Shown: positions 22,828 to 32,799 of the stretch, piece after piece
Position numbering within the stretch: position 1 is the stretch's first letter
How the letters are laid out: each line of letters begins with the position of its first letter
NCBI RefSeq assembly: GCF_024713975.1
Contig: NC_091114.1
Span: 3,258,001 to 3,322,000 of the forward strand
Length of the DNA: 64,000 bases
Source of the DNA: Paralichthys olivaceus
Lineage: Eukaryota; Chordata; Actinopteri; Pleuronectiformes; Paralichthyidae
Direction: 5' to 3'
The notes under the pieces: model-generated
Databases searched by the model: none
Seen by the model: only the letters and a program-made list of their open reading frames with translations
Told to the model about the DNA's origin: nothing
Position numbers and translations under genes: made by a program

Positions 22828-24088
22828 TATTGGATGGAATTAGAGGGGATCACAACATTAATAGATAAACATTTCAAACATCCCTGTCACAGAGGTATCA
22901 TTGGATCCACAGTGTGAGCAACATAAAGAGACATTCATTCCCTCACCACCTGCACAGGGGTGGAGGCAGAGACCAGTGTTGGTCCCATATGATCAGAACT
23001 ATCTGCATAGTGAAATGAGATAAAAATGAGATAAAGAACTCCTGCTAGAGAGGTTTTACAATGCAAAGCAGCCAGAACAACATAAAGAAGTGTTGTCACG
23101 TTGACTCCTTTGCATTATTTTCAGGAAGTGGAATAATTCTTCCAGGCAGTGCTGCTGTAGAGCTGCTGTTTGTGGGTGAGATCAGGAAACACACAACATG
23201 CTGGGGCTGAGTTGGTGCTCGGGCCTAGAAGGACTGGATCTGAGACATGTGCTGCAAATGGTGTCTCCATGAACACATCCATGTTGTAAAGATGAACACT
23301 GGATACCTGAAAGCAGGCTTAAATATTCAGTATGGTTACAGCCTGAGGATAGTGACTTCATTCACTTTTATTTGTTTAGCACCAGATCATAGAATAGATT
23401 TTCTCAAGGCACTTTACATGGTAAAGTTGAGACCTTGTAAAATGATAGAGAAACCCAACAGTTCCCACAACGAGCAGCACTGACGACTGTGTAGAGAAAA
23501 AAAACTCTCTTCTACTAGAAGTAAAAAACCTCAAGAACCAGATTCAATGTGAGCGTCCAAAGAGAAAGAGGAGAGAGAGAGACCAGGAACTATTGTCAGA
23601 CTGGTTGTAATGAAAATAATTTATAGATGATAGCAGTATAATAATAATAATACTCATCATCATCATTTCTTTCTCTTCTCTTTTCATCCTTATTTTCATG
23701 TGATCTACATATTGGATGGAATTAGAGGGGATCACAACATTAATAGATAAACATTTCAAACATCCCTGTCACAGAGGTATCATTGGATCCACGGTGTGAG
23801 CAACACAAACAGACATTCATTCCCTCACCACCTGCACAGGGGTGGAGGCAGAGACCAGTGTTGGTCCCATATGATCAGAACTATCTGCATAGTGAAATGA
23901 GATAAATGAGAAAAAAATTGTTTTCTGCATCTTTGCCTTTTTGCATAAAGAATGCAACAGAACACTGACTGTTCTACTGTCAGTAGAAGAGGAGGAGCTG
24001 GTGTTACATTTCCCTAAATCTACATGAGAACTGGTTAAGTTTACTGTTGGTGATGAACACTGGCACAAACAGTCCACAGAGCAGCAGC
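22828..24088 (+). other. second pre-gene block and U3 promoter
   Basis: Contains a partial promoter copy (22910-23010), a second pre-gene block at about 23089-23317, the 241-bp repeat and then the LINE-free promoter type. The duplicate block on both sides of the LINE region is also seen between U6 and U7. Confidence 0.6.
23318..23558 (+). repeat. 241-bp dispersed repeat insert, copy 2
   Basis: Same borders as copy 1; differs at AGATCATAGAATAG. Confidence 0.7.
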
Positions 24089-26335
24089 ATGATGGAAGGG
24101 ATCTTCTTTGGTGTCTTGTGTCTCTCAGGTCAGTGAATTTCACTCTTTGTATGATGTCTAACAGAAGATCTGAATATAGAGATTCATTTGAGTCTTCATA
24201 CATAACACAAATAACTGGTTTCATCCTCAGGGTGCCTCACCTTCTCCACATGCCTCCTCCATCAGTACCACTTTGTGTCTGAAGCAATGACTTGGACTGA
24301 AGCTCAGAGCTACTGCAGAGGGAGGTACACAGACCTGGCCACCATTGAAACCACTGAAGAAATGAAGAAACTTAAAGACACAGTTTCTGCTGCTGGTTAC
24401 AGCTCTAAGGTTTGGATTGGCCTGTACAGTCAGATTGACTGGAAGTGGTCAGATGAGTTCACGGGGAGTGGAGCTGAATATAGGAACTGGGACAAGTCTC
24501 ATAATGAACCAGACTATCATGCAGCCAAGGAGCTCTGTGTGGGCATGTGGTACATTGGAAGATGGTCTGATTATCACTGCCATAGAGAGACTGCATTTGT
24601 CTGCTACAAAGGTAATGATGTGTTTTATATTGATCTTTACTATACAACATAATGTCTAAAATATAATTTTGAAAACATTGTGATCTCAACAATCCCTCTT
24701 TTGTTCTCTAACTTAACTGCAGGAACATTAGAGGATTCTGACTTTGTGGTAGTGAATACAAGAAAGAATTGGACTGAGGCTCAGAGGCACTGCAGAGAAC
24801 ACTACACAGATCTGGTCACTGTGAGGAACGAAGCTGACAACGACAAGATACATAACTTGATGCGACGTAAAGTCTGGGTGTGGATCGGTTTGTACAGAGA
24901 TCCTCAGATCTACTGGTCTGACGGGAGTGGCTACTCATTCAGCTCCTGGTATCAGGGTGACATCGTACTTGGCTCGATGAAAGTCGTATGTGGTGTTGCA
25001 GATTTGCAGCAGGCAGGAAAATGGAGTTTATTGTCCTGTAGAGAAAGATTTCCATTTGTCTGCTACAGCATCCCAAGTGAGAATCTTTTTTGTATTTCTA
25101 AGTATCTTGTTTTTGTATTTGTAAGTTTTCTGACAGGCCTGATCAAGCTGTCTTGTAGGCAACATGCAGCCCAGAGACCAGACGCTCCGCCCTCTGTGTT
25201 TTACATCAAAAGTCTGAGTTGTTCTATCACCACAGGAAGAACTGTAGGTTTCACTAAACTATACAACACGTTACACCTGTGTTTTGTTTCTCTCCTCGTT
25301 CTTTGTCTGAGCTGAAGTTGAGACGTTGGTGAAGGTGAGGGTGAAGCTGCAGGACTCCTCTGTGGACCTGAATGACCGTGCTGTGAGAGAACAGATTCTG
25401 AAAAAGGCAAGTCTCCAAAATCCACCCTGAGACATTAACTCATTCATGGACCCTGGACACATGTATTACAGAGTTTGACATCATCAAATAACCATGAAGT
25501 AGATGAGTGAATGTAAAAAACTCAGCCACAGATGTTCCACAATGCAAAGCAGCCACAACAATGAAAGAAATAGAATCAAATGTTTGACTGGTCATGACGA
25601 AAGTGTCACTTTGTGACCTGATGCTGTTTATGTGTCCAGAGCTGCAGGATTCAGACAAACCACAATTCTTCTATTATTATTATTATTCATATTATTGGTA
25701 TGGTTATTATTATTATATGAATTGTTGCTGCTATCACTAATAACATCTTTACATTCATAATTATCACTCTTATTGTTTTCATTATAACAACTAGTCTGTC
25801 ACAGCTGAAACCTGATGGTGCACGACCTGGTCTCTCTTTCCTCCTATCTCTCTCTGTTCTCTTCCCTCTTTTCCTCCCTCCTCTCCTCCTCCTATATCTC
25901 TCTCTCTGTTCTCTTCCCCTCTTTTCCTCCCTCCTCTCCTCCTCCTATCTCTCTCTCTTCCCCTCTTTTCCTCCCTCCTCTCCTCCTCCTATCTCTCTCT
26001 GTTCTCTGCTGCTCACAGTGGGAACTGTTGGGTTTCTCTACAATGTTTAAGGTCTTGATCTTCTATGTAAAGTGCCTTGGGATAATGCATGTTATCATAT
26101 ACACGCTATATAAATCTAATTGAATTGACTAAATAAAAACACAACCCTTTGTCTTAGGGAGCAAAGGAATCTGTTTCACGTATTTAAATAGCTGCCATTT
26201 GTTTTCCAGCTCCAGGAAAGATTCAACGAGAAAGGACTGAGTGGCGTCACCTTGGAGTGGAAAGAAAAGTCTGATGGGAAAGTTTTCCACAAGGAGGAAA
26301 AAGGTTCCGACAAGAAAAAAAAGACTGAGCTCTGA
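24089..26335 (+). CDS. U3: two-CTLD secreted lectin with basic C-terminal tail, long form
   Basis: Exons 24089-24128, 24231-24611, 24723-25076, 25312-25406 and 26210-26335; 331 aa. Signal peptide and CTLD order as in U1, but CTLD1 has a two-residue insertion giving NEPDY, so EPD occupies the sugar-motif position (106-108), with W-S-D further on. CTLD2 patch reads RRKVWV, followed by a DIV loop; QQAGKWSLLSCRERF is private to this copy. After CYSIP the tail begins TEVETLVKVRVKLQDSS, continues with a predicted helix (REQILKKLQERFNEKGL), then a strand-like GVTLEWKEKSDGKVFH, and ends lysine-rich KKKKTEL. I do not recognise a named domain in the tail. Intron 4 uses a GC donor (AAAAAG|GCAAGT at 25407). 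The exon 4 acceptor reads TCTGAG, one base shorter than the TCTGTAG of U7 and U10. Confidence 0.85.
25832..26008 (+). repeat. CT-rich minisatellite in U3 intron 4
   Basis: About 42-45-bp units of the form TCTCTTCCCTCTTTTCCTCC plus CTCTCCTCCTCCTAT, about three and a half units. U5 has a similar number (34549-34706), while U7 (44696-44797) and U10 (58357-58450) have about two. Confidence 0.8.
26013..26129 (-). repeat. reversed 'TTTATTTGTATAGCG' family repeat in U3 intron 4
   Basis: Reads GGGAACTGTTGGGTTTCTCT..AAGTGCCTTGGGATAAT..CGCTATATAAAT, the reverse complement of the family at 12448. The same insertion is in U5 (34715-34830), U7 (44811-44927) and U10 (58471-58579). Confidence 0.7.
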
Positions 26336-26532
26336 AATTTTAATTCAACTTTGAATGCATGTGCCAATGTTTCATGTCTGCACATATACACACCACTATC
26401 ACTGTACACAGTTAAACCATAGCAATGAATGCTGTTGTAGAAACATTAGCCTTTGTGTGCTTATATGCTTAAACTGTGCGTTATATCCAGCATAAAGAAA
26501 TGTAATCATGTATGCACCCTTACTGGAATGAT

Positions 26533-27131
26533 TGTTTGTTGCACATATATTTAACGTGTGGAAATGTAAGAATTTAAAAAATGCAGATAGACATCGCCGG
26601 AATCTAATGGAGTCTGGAGACAGGACCTTCGAAATCGAGTAAGGCCTGAAACAGAGGCCTCCAAACCTCCAAGATTTATAATGGTGTCAAAGTTGGACCA
26701 ACAACCACCTCTTTAATACACCATTAGAATCGAGCCCTGACGTGACTGTAGGGGGAGACAAAGTCAACTTGGGAAAGTATGACACCATTCGGTTCGGGAC
26801 GAATCAGAAGTTTTGAACCAGAAAGGAAGTGGAGAGATCCACCTCCTGATTGGTTGAACGGGCAACAGCAGAGACGAGGATGAGTATATATAAAGTATAT
26901 ATAGTAGAGTATATATATAAGCAGAAGGTTTGAAGCTCAGTCTTCAGTTGGCTTCAGGAGCCAGCTCTGGTTTACATCTTGTAAAAGAATAAACTCTACT
27001 GCATTGAACTCTGACCATCTCCAGTGAATTCTTTTGACCAATACTGAGACTCCAGTAAAAGCAAAGTATACGTGTTGAAAAGAAGTCTCGACTTAGTATC
27101 TGGCCCAGTGTTTGACTTTTTCTCTCCAACA
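26533..27131 (+). mobile_element. solo-LTR-like element downstream of U3
   Basis: Begins TGTTTGTTGC and ends CTCTCCAACA, giving TGTT...AACA ends. It contains a TATA-rich stretch (26885-26925) and AATAAA near 26988, in LTR order. In U5 the flanks read ATGAT and ATGCT, an imperfect 5-bp duplication. No internal retroviral genes are present. Confidence 0.6.
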
Positions 27132-27620
27132 AAGCTTCCTGTAGAAGAGTCTGACCCTCATCATTAACACTGTTATTTACACTTTACTAACAAATCCTTT
27201 GTTTTCTCACTCACAGGTTTGCAAAGGGGCAACAAATAACCACAGGTTTTGAAATGATTTCTGAATAATGTCTAAAGGATCAGACTCACATTCAAACCCA
27301 GACATCCCATAAATTGACACTGATTCAGTTCAATGCTTTAAGAGACAGTCCTGAATTATTGCAGTGTGTGCAGGTGCAGCCCCATTACCCCAACATCCCT
27401 TAACAGGAATGTACACAAGGACTGCACATACAACACACACACAAACACCCACACACACACATATATATATACATATATATATATATATGTATATACGGAA
27501 GCCCTAAAGGGTCATACATACATACATTTTATTCCACCCGTTTTCCAGTGATAACGAGATAATTAATTTGAGATCTCCAGAAAAGAAATGTGTTTTGATT
27601 CAAAGATGTGTTTGATTTAA
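27132..27620 (+). other. spacer between U3 LTR and relic 2
   Basis: Holds a CA/TA microsatellite at about 27436-27495 and no coding signal. Equivalent sequence follows the LTR of U5 and U10. After U7 it is replaced beyond about 46235. Confidence 0.6.
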
Positions 27621-27818
27621 AGATCCAGGTACTTCTTCACAAAGCTAGTACCACTGGAAACTTGTGTTTTGTTTCTCTCCTCGTTGTTGAAGCTGCAGGA
27701 CTCCTCTGGACCTGAATGACCCTGCTGTGAAAGTAACCATGAGGGACATGAGTGAATACAGAGAACTCCTGCCAGAGAGGTTTTACAATGCAAAGCAGCC
27801 AGAACAACAGAAAGAAGT
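27621..27818 (+). pseudogene. decayed exon 4 of a long lectin gene, relic 2
   Basis: Same deletions as relic 1 (lost 5' half of the exon, 2-bp loss in the core, missing exon end), so it was copied after it decayed. Confidence 0.75.
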
Positions 27819-28044
27819 GTTGTCATGTTGACTCCTTTGCATTATTTTCAGGAAGTGGAATAATTCTTCCAGGCAGTGCTGCTGTAGAGCTGCTGTTTGT
27901 GGGTGAGATCAGGAAACACACAACATGCTGGGGCTGAGTTGGTGCTCGGGCCTAGAAGGACTGGATCTGAGACATGTGGTGCAAATGGTGTCTCCATGAA
28001 CACATCCATGTTGTAAAGATGAACACTGGATACCTGAAAGCAGG

Positions 28045-28285
28045 CTTAAATATTCAGTATGGTTACAGCCTGAGGATAGTGACTTCATTCACTTTTATTT
28101 GTTTAGCACCAGATCAGGAAATAGATTTTCTCAAGGCACTTTACATGGTAAAGTTGAGATCTTGTAAAATGATAGAGAAACCCAACAGTTCCCACAACGA
28201 GCAGCACTGACGACTGTGTAGAGAAAAAAAACTCTCTTCTACTAGAAGTAAAAAACCTCAAGAACCAGATTCAATGTGAGCGTCC
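28045..28285 (+). repeat. 241-bp dispersed repeat insert, copy 3
   Basis: Identical borders; private AGATCAGGAAATAG variant shared with the copy at 63679. Confidence 0.7.
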
Positions 28286-28815
28286 AAAGAGAAAGAGGAG
28301 AGAGAGAGACCAGGAACTATTGTCAGACTGGTTGTCATGAAAATAATTTATAGATGATAGCAGTATAATAATAATAATAATACTCATCATCATTTCTTTC
28401 TCTTCTCTTTTCATCCTTATTTTCATGTGATCTACATATTGGATGGAATTAGAGGGGATCACAACATTAATAGATAAACATTTCAAACATCCCTGTCACA
28501 GAGGTATCATTGGATCCACGGTGTGAGCAACACAAACAGACATTCATTCCCTCACCACCTGCACAGGGGTGGAGGCAGAGACCAGTGTTGGTCCCATATG
28601 ATCAGAACTATCTGCATAGTGAAATGAGATAAATGAGAAAAAAATTGTTTTCTGCATCTTTGCCTTTTTGCATAAAGCATGCAACAGAACACTGACTGTT
28701 CTACTGTCAGTAGAAGAGGAGGAGCTGGTGTTACATTTCCCTAAATCTACATGAGAACTGGTTAAGTTTACTGTTGGTGATGAACACTGGCACAAACAGT
28801 CCACAGAGCAGCAGC
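28286..28815 (+). promoter_or_regulatory. U4 upstream region, LINE-free promoter type
   Basis: Unlike most short genes, U4 has the empty site at 28528-28545 and the GAAATGAGATAAATGAG promoter variant found in all long genes. Confidence 0.6.
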
Positions 28816-29814
28816 ATGATGGAAGGGATCTTCTTTGGTGTCTTGTGTCTCTCAGGTCAGTGAATTTCACTCTTTGTATGATGTCTAACAGGAAATGTGA
28901 ATATAGAGATTCATTTGAGTCTTCATACATAACACAAATAACTGGTTTCATCCTCAGGGTGCCTCACCTTCTCCACATGCCTCCTCCATCAGTACCACTT
29001 TGTGTCTGAAGCAATGACTTGGACTGAAGCTCAGAGCTACTGCAGAGGGAGGTACACAGACCTGGCCACCATTGAAACCACTGAAGAAATGAAGAAACTT
29101 AAAGACACAGTTTCTGCTGCTGGTTACAGCTCTAAGGTTTGGATTGGCCTGTACAGTCAGATTGACTGGAAGTGGTCAGATGGGTTCACAGGGAGTGGAG
29201 CTGAATATAGGAACTGGGGATGGTCTGACCCAAACTATCATGGAGCCAAGGAGCTCTGTGTGGGCATGTGGAAACATGGAGGATGGGTTGATGATCAATG
29301 CCAAAGAGAGACTGCATTTGTCTGCTACAAAGGTAATGATGTGTTTTATATTGATCTTTACTATACAACATAATGTCTAAAATATAATTTTGAAAACATT
29401 GTGATCTCAACAATCCCTCTTTTGTTCTCTAACTTAACTGCAGGAACATTAGAGGATTCTGACTTTGTGGTAGAGAAGACAAGAAAGAATTGGACTGAGG
29501 CTCAGAGGCACTGCAGAGAACACTACACAGATCTGGTCACTGTGAGGAACAAAGCTGACAACGACAAGATACATAACTTGATGGAACATGAAAAATGGGT
29601 GTGGATCGGTTTGTACAGAGATCCTCAGATCTACTGGTCTGACGGGAGTGGCTACTCATTCAGCTCCTGGTATCAGGGTGACATCGTACTTGGCTCGATG
29701 AAAGTCGTATGTGGTGTTGCAGATTTGCAGCAGGGAGGAAAATGGAGGTTGTTGTCCTGTGAAGAAACATTTCCATTTGTCTGCTACAGCGTGCGTGGAT
29801 GGTGCTTCCTTTAG
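28816..29814 (+). CDS. U4: two-CTLD secreted lectin, short form
   Basis: Exons 28816-28855, 28958-29332 and 29444-29814; 261 aa (254 if spliced after 29790). CTLD1 loop is GWSDPNYHGAKEL with DPN, and the WND position is W-V-D. CTLD2 has the EKTRKNW opening shared with U1 but the DIV loop and HEKWV patch of long genes, and the CEETF ending shared with U11. With its L-type promoter, this gene is a mosaic of S and L segments. All eight cysteines are intact. Confidence 0.88.
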
Positions 29815-30834
29815 TGAAAGAGAGAGAATACATCCTTTCATTAGATTTACAGTTATTGTGTCATTAGAGATTCTTATAACATGAATGCATTCATGAATAT
29901 TTGGATGGTGTTTGTTCTGTCTATTGTTTCTTTACAGTGAGAGAAACTAGAAATGTTTTGTGATGTACTTGAATGTTATCACTTCATTAATCTGTTCTGT
30001 GATGTTTCTTCAAGACAAACTGACACTTTGGAGCATTTTTACTTTGTCTGGTTTCAGACTCCTTCACTAATTCTCCTTGTGAATGAGATTTCAGCTCTTA
30101 GCTCTCAGCTCGCTCACCACACAACTTGTGTGTGTGAGTATTTGTCTTCACCACTGATCCAGTTCAGCTGCATGTTTGATGCTGGGATTGATATAATCAT
30201 CATATAATCTGAGATTTCAGTTTAAACCCAAAGCTTAAAAAAACAAGCAAAACCCATGGGATGTTCATTTTTTTGTTTTAAATGAAAAAACAAAAACAGA
30301 GAGAAGTCATCTTTCAGTTTTTGTTGTCAGAATAAAAAGCAAAATTAAAAAAACTCTTTTTCAAATGGACTGGTTTTGGTTTCATGCAAACCCCTGTTTT
30401 ATAGAAAATAGATTGGTAAGATTGAGTAGATGTAAAAAAATGTCAATTAATTATGCATCAATAAATCTGTGTATATGCAACATAAATAAATGGCTTATGT
30501 GTTCTTTTATTTTCTTTTTGACCTAAAATACCTTGAGCAGCACACAAGTAGCTTCATTCAGTATATGTATTGAAATAGTGACCAGCAGAGGTCGCTACAT
30601 ATAGAAGTGTTGTCATGTTGACTCCTTTGCATTATTTTCAGGAAGTGGAATAATTCTTCCAGGAAGTGCTGCTGTAGAGCTGCTGTTTGTGGGTGAGATC
30701 AGGAAACACACAACATGCTGGGGCTGAGTTGGTGCTCGGGCCTAGAAGGACTGGATCTGAGACATGTGGTGCAAATGGTGTCTCCATGAACACATCCATG
30801 TTGTAAAGATGAACACTGGATACCTGAAAGCAGG
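29815..30834 (+). other. U4 3' region and pre-gene block
   Basis: Short-form terminal exon after the acceptor at about 29937; AATAAA-type signals near 30330 and 30460. One pre-gene block at about 30604. Confidence 0.6.
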
Positions 30835-31075
30835 CTTAAATATTCAGTATGGTTACAGCCTGAGGATAGTGACTTCATTCACTTTTATTTGTTTAGCACC
30901 AGATCATAGAATAGATTTTCTCAAGGCACTTTACATGGTAAAGTTGAGACCTTGTAAAATGATAGAGAAACCCAACAGTTCCCACAACGAGCAGCACTGA
31001 CGACTGTGTAGAGAAAAAAAACTCTCTTCTACTAGAAGTAAAAAACCTCAAGAACCAGATTCAATGTGAGCGTCC
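30835..31075 (+). repeat. 241-bp dispersed repeat insert, copy 4
   Basis: Same borders and content as the copy at 23318. Confidence 0.7.
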
Positions 31076-31231
31076 AAAGAGAAAGAGGAGAGAGAGAGAG
31101 ACCAGGAACTATTGTCAGACTGGTTGTAATGAAAATAATTTATAGATGATAGCAGTATAATAATAATAATAATACTCATCATCATCATTTCTTTCTCTTC
31201 TCTTTTCATCCTTATTTCCATGTGATCTACA

Positions 31232-32416
31232 TGTGAGGGCTGACATGCAGAAGAAGAACACTGCCCTCTGCAGGTAAGGTTAGATGGAGTCTTCCTGCCT
31301 TTATAAGGACAGGTGTGGGCAATCAGTGTCTCTTTGCCTGAATCCTGGTAGATGTGGGGGGGACTGCTTGGTGTGTGCAGGTAAGGGAGATCTGGGGAGA
31401 AACACTGCTTGTATGGTTTGAGTTGAAATCTAATGAGGTTTCTTGTATATCTAGTTGTAGTAAAGCTGTGTCCTGATGGATCCTGACTGATCATCTGCTG
31501 TGTAGCCCCATGGTGAAGAGGTAGGCCATAGATAACAGCCTTTGTTTGGTTAACAGTAGGCATATCGCTGATAACATAATAATGGAATCCTTTAGGAAAC
31601 TCAGCCCTTGTCTCCCACTCATTTGAGCCAGAGTAGTCTGCTGACCATCCTTCCTAGTGTCTCCTTTAATCAGGGCCCCAGAGTGAGCAAGGTATTCTAA
31701 ACAGGTGTGGTCCTGTAGGTATTTTTGCCAGTGGATACAAATTATGTTGACCATGTTTTCCCTCATTGCAGACTAAGTGCCAGACTGCTGCTTTGCCTGT
31801 AGTTCACCTATATTTTCAGGCTTATTGTTCCACAACTAACTGCTATACCGTTCATAGATTCATTCATGTCTTTCTCATCTCTGTGAAACTGAACCCATTG
31901 AAATGAATTGCTTTTATTTCTTTATAGGCAGTGGGACAAGCTGCGGGGAGTACGCGTGGGATCCACCTACTTGCATGCAGTGTGGTAATGGTGGTGGTCA
32001 CTGGAGTGGCTTGTAGATTTGTTTCCCCTTGCAGTGTAGGTTGTAGTGTTAGTGATCAGTGTGTTCACGTGGTGGTAACTATTGGGGTCTGTGATAGAAT
32101 CTCCCCGTGGTGAGTACCCTGTCTACTTATTAGCTACCATCAAATGCCATTTGTAGTTTGTATTTTTAGCTGTTAATTGTCTTAGCTATTTATTAGTATT
32201 AAATAAAAGGTTTTCCTTAAACTTGTCTTTTTCTCTCAGGAATTCCAACCACAATCCTAATTTGAAATAAATATTCTAATTGTGAACTGAATGCACGTTG
32301 CCTGCTCTCATTGAACCATAAATGTTGTGTTGTGTCCACACGTATGAGGTTGGGGCTCAGAAAGACCCATAGTTATATAGTCCTTTCATTTGTCTTGAAT
32401 ACTGTGTCTGGCCTCA
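31232..32416. mobile_element. 1,185-bp TG...CA element with TACA target duplication (uninterrupted copy)
   Basis: Starts TGTGAGGGCTGACATG and ends TCTGGCCTCA. TACA is present immediately on both sides (31228-31231 and 32417-32420). The empty site GATCTACATATTGG occurs before U1, U2, U3, U4, U6 and others, so this is a clean insertion. Length and ends suit a solo LTR. A 91-codon minus-strand frame (31491-31766) is intact in all four copies but I do not recognise it. Confidence 0.65.
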
Positions 32417-32420
32417 TACA

Positions 32421-32799
32421 TATTGGATGGAATTAGAGGGGATCACAACATTAATAGATAAACATTTCAAACATCCCTGTCACAGAGGTATCATTGGATC
32501 CACGGTGTGAGCAACACAAACAGACATTCATTCCCTCACCACCTGCACAGGGGTGGAGGCAGAGACCAGTGTTGGTCCCATATGATCAGAACTATCTGCA
32601 TAGTGAAATGAGATAAATGAGAAAAAATTTGTTTTCTGCATCTTTGCCTTTTTGCATAAAGCATGCAACAGAACACTGACTGTTCTACTGTCAGTAGAAG
32701 AGGAGGAGCTGGTGTTACATTTCCCTAAATCTACACGATAACTGATTAAGTTTACTGTTGGTGATGAACACTGGCACAAACAGTCCACAGAGCAGCAGC
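32421..32799 (+). promoter_or_regulatory. U5 promoter region, LINE-free type
   Basis: Has the empty site for the LINE 3' fragment. The leader has CTACACGATAACTGATTAAG, so the small upstream frame is absent. Confidence 0.5.

Noticed and set aside
22050-22868. 272- and 327-codon frames (also 52541-53524) as host genes
   Set aside because: They carry APE endonuclease motifs and an RT remnant of a LINE and run out into flanking repeat.
25815-26123. Ser/Leu/Pro-rich 99-102-codon frames in U3 and U5 intron 4
   Set aside because: Translation of the CT-rich minisatellite.
26944-27132. 62-codon minus-strand frame behind each long gene
   Set aside because: It is antisense within the solo-LTR-like element and has no homology I recognise.
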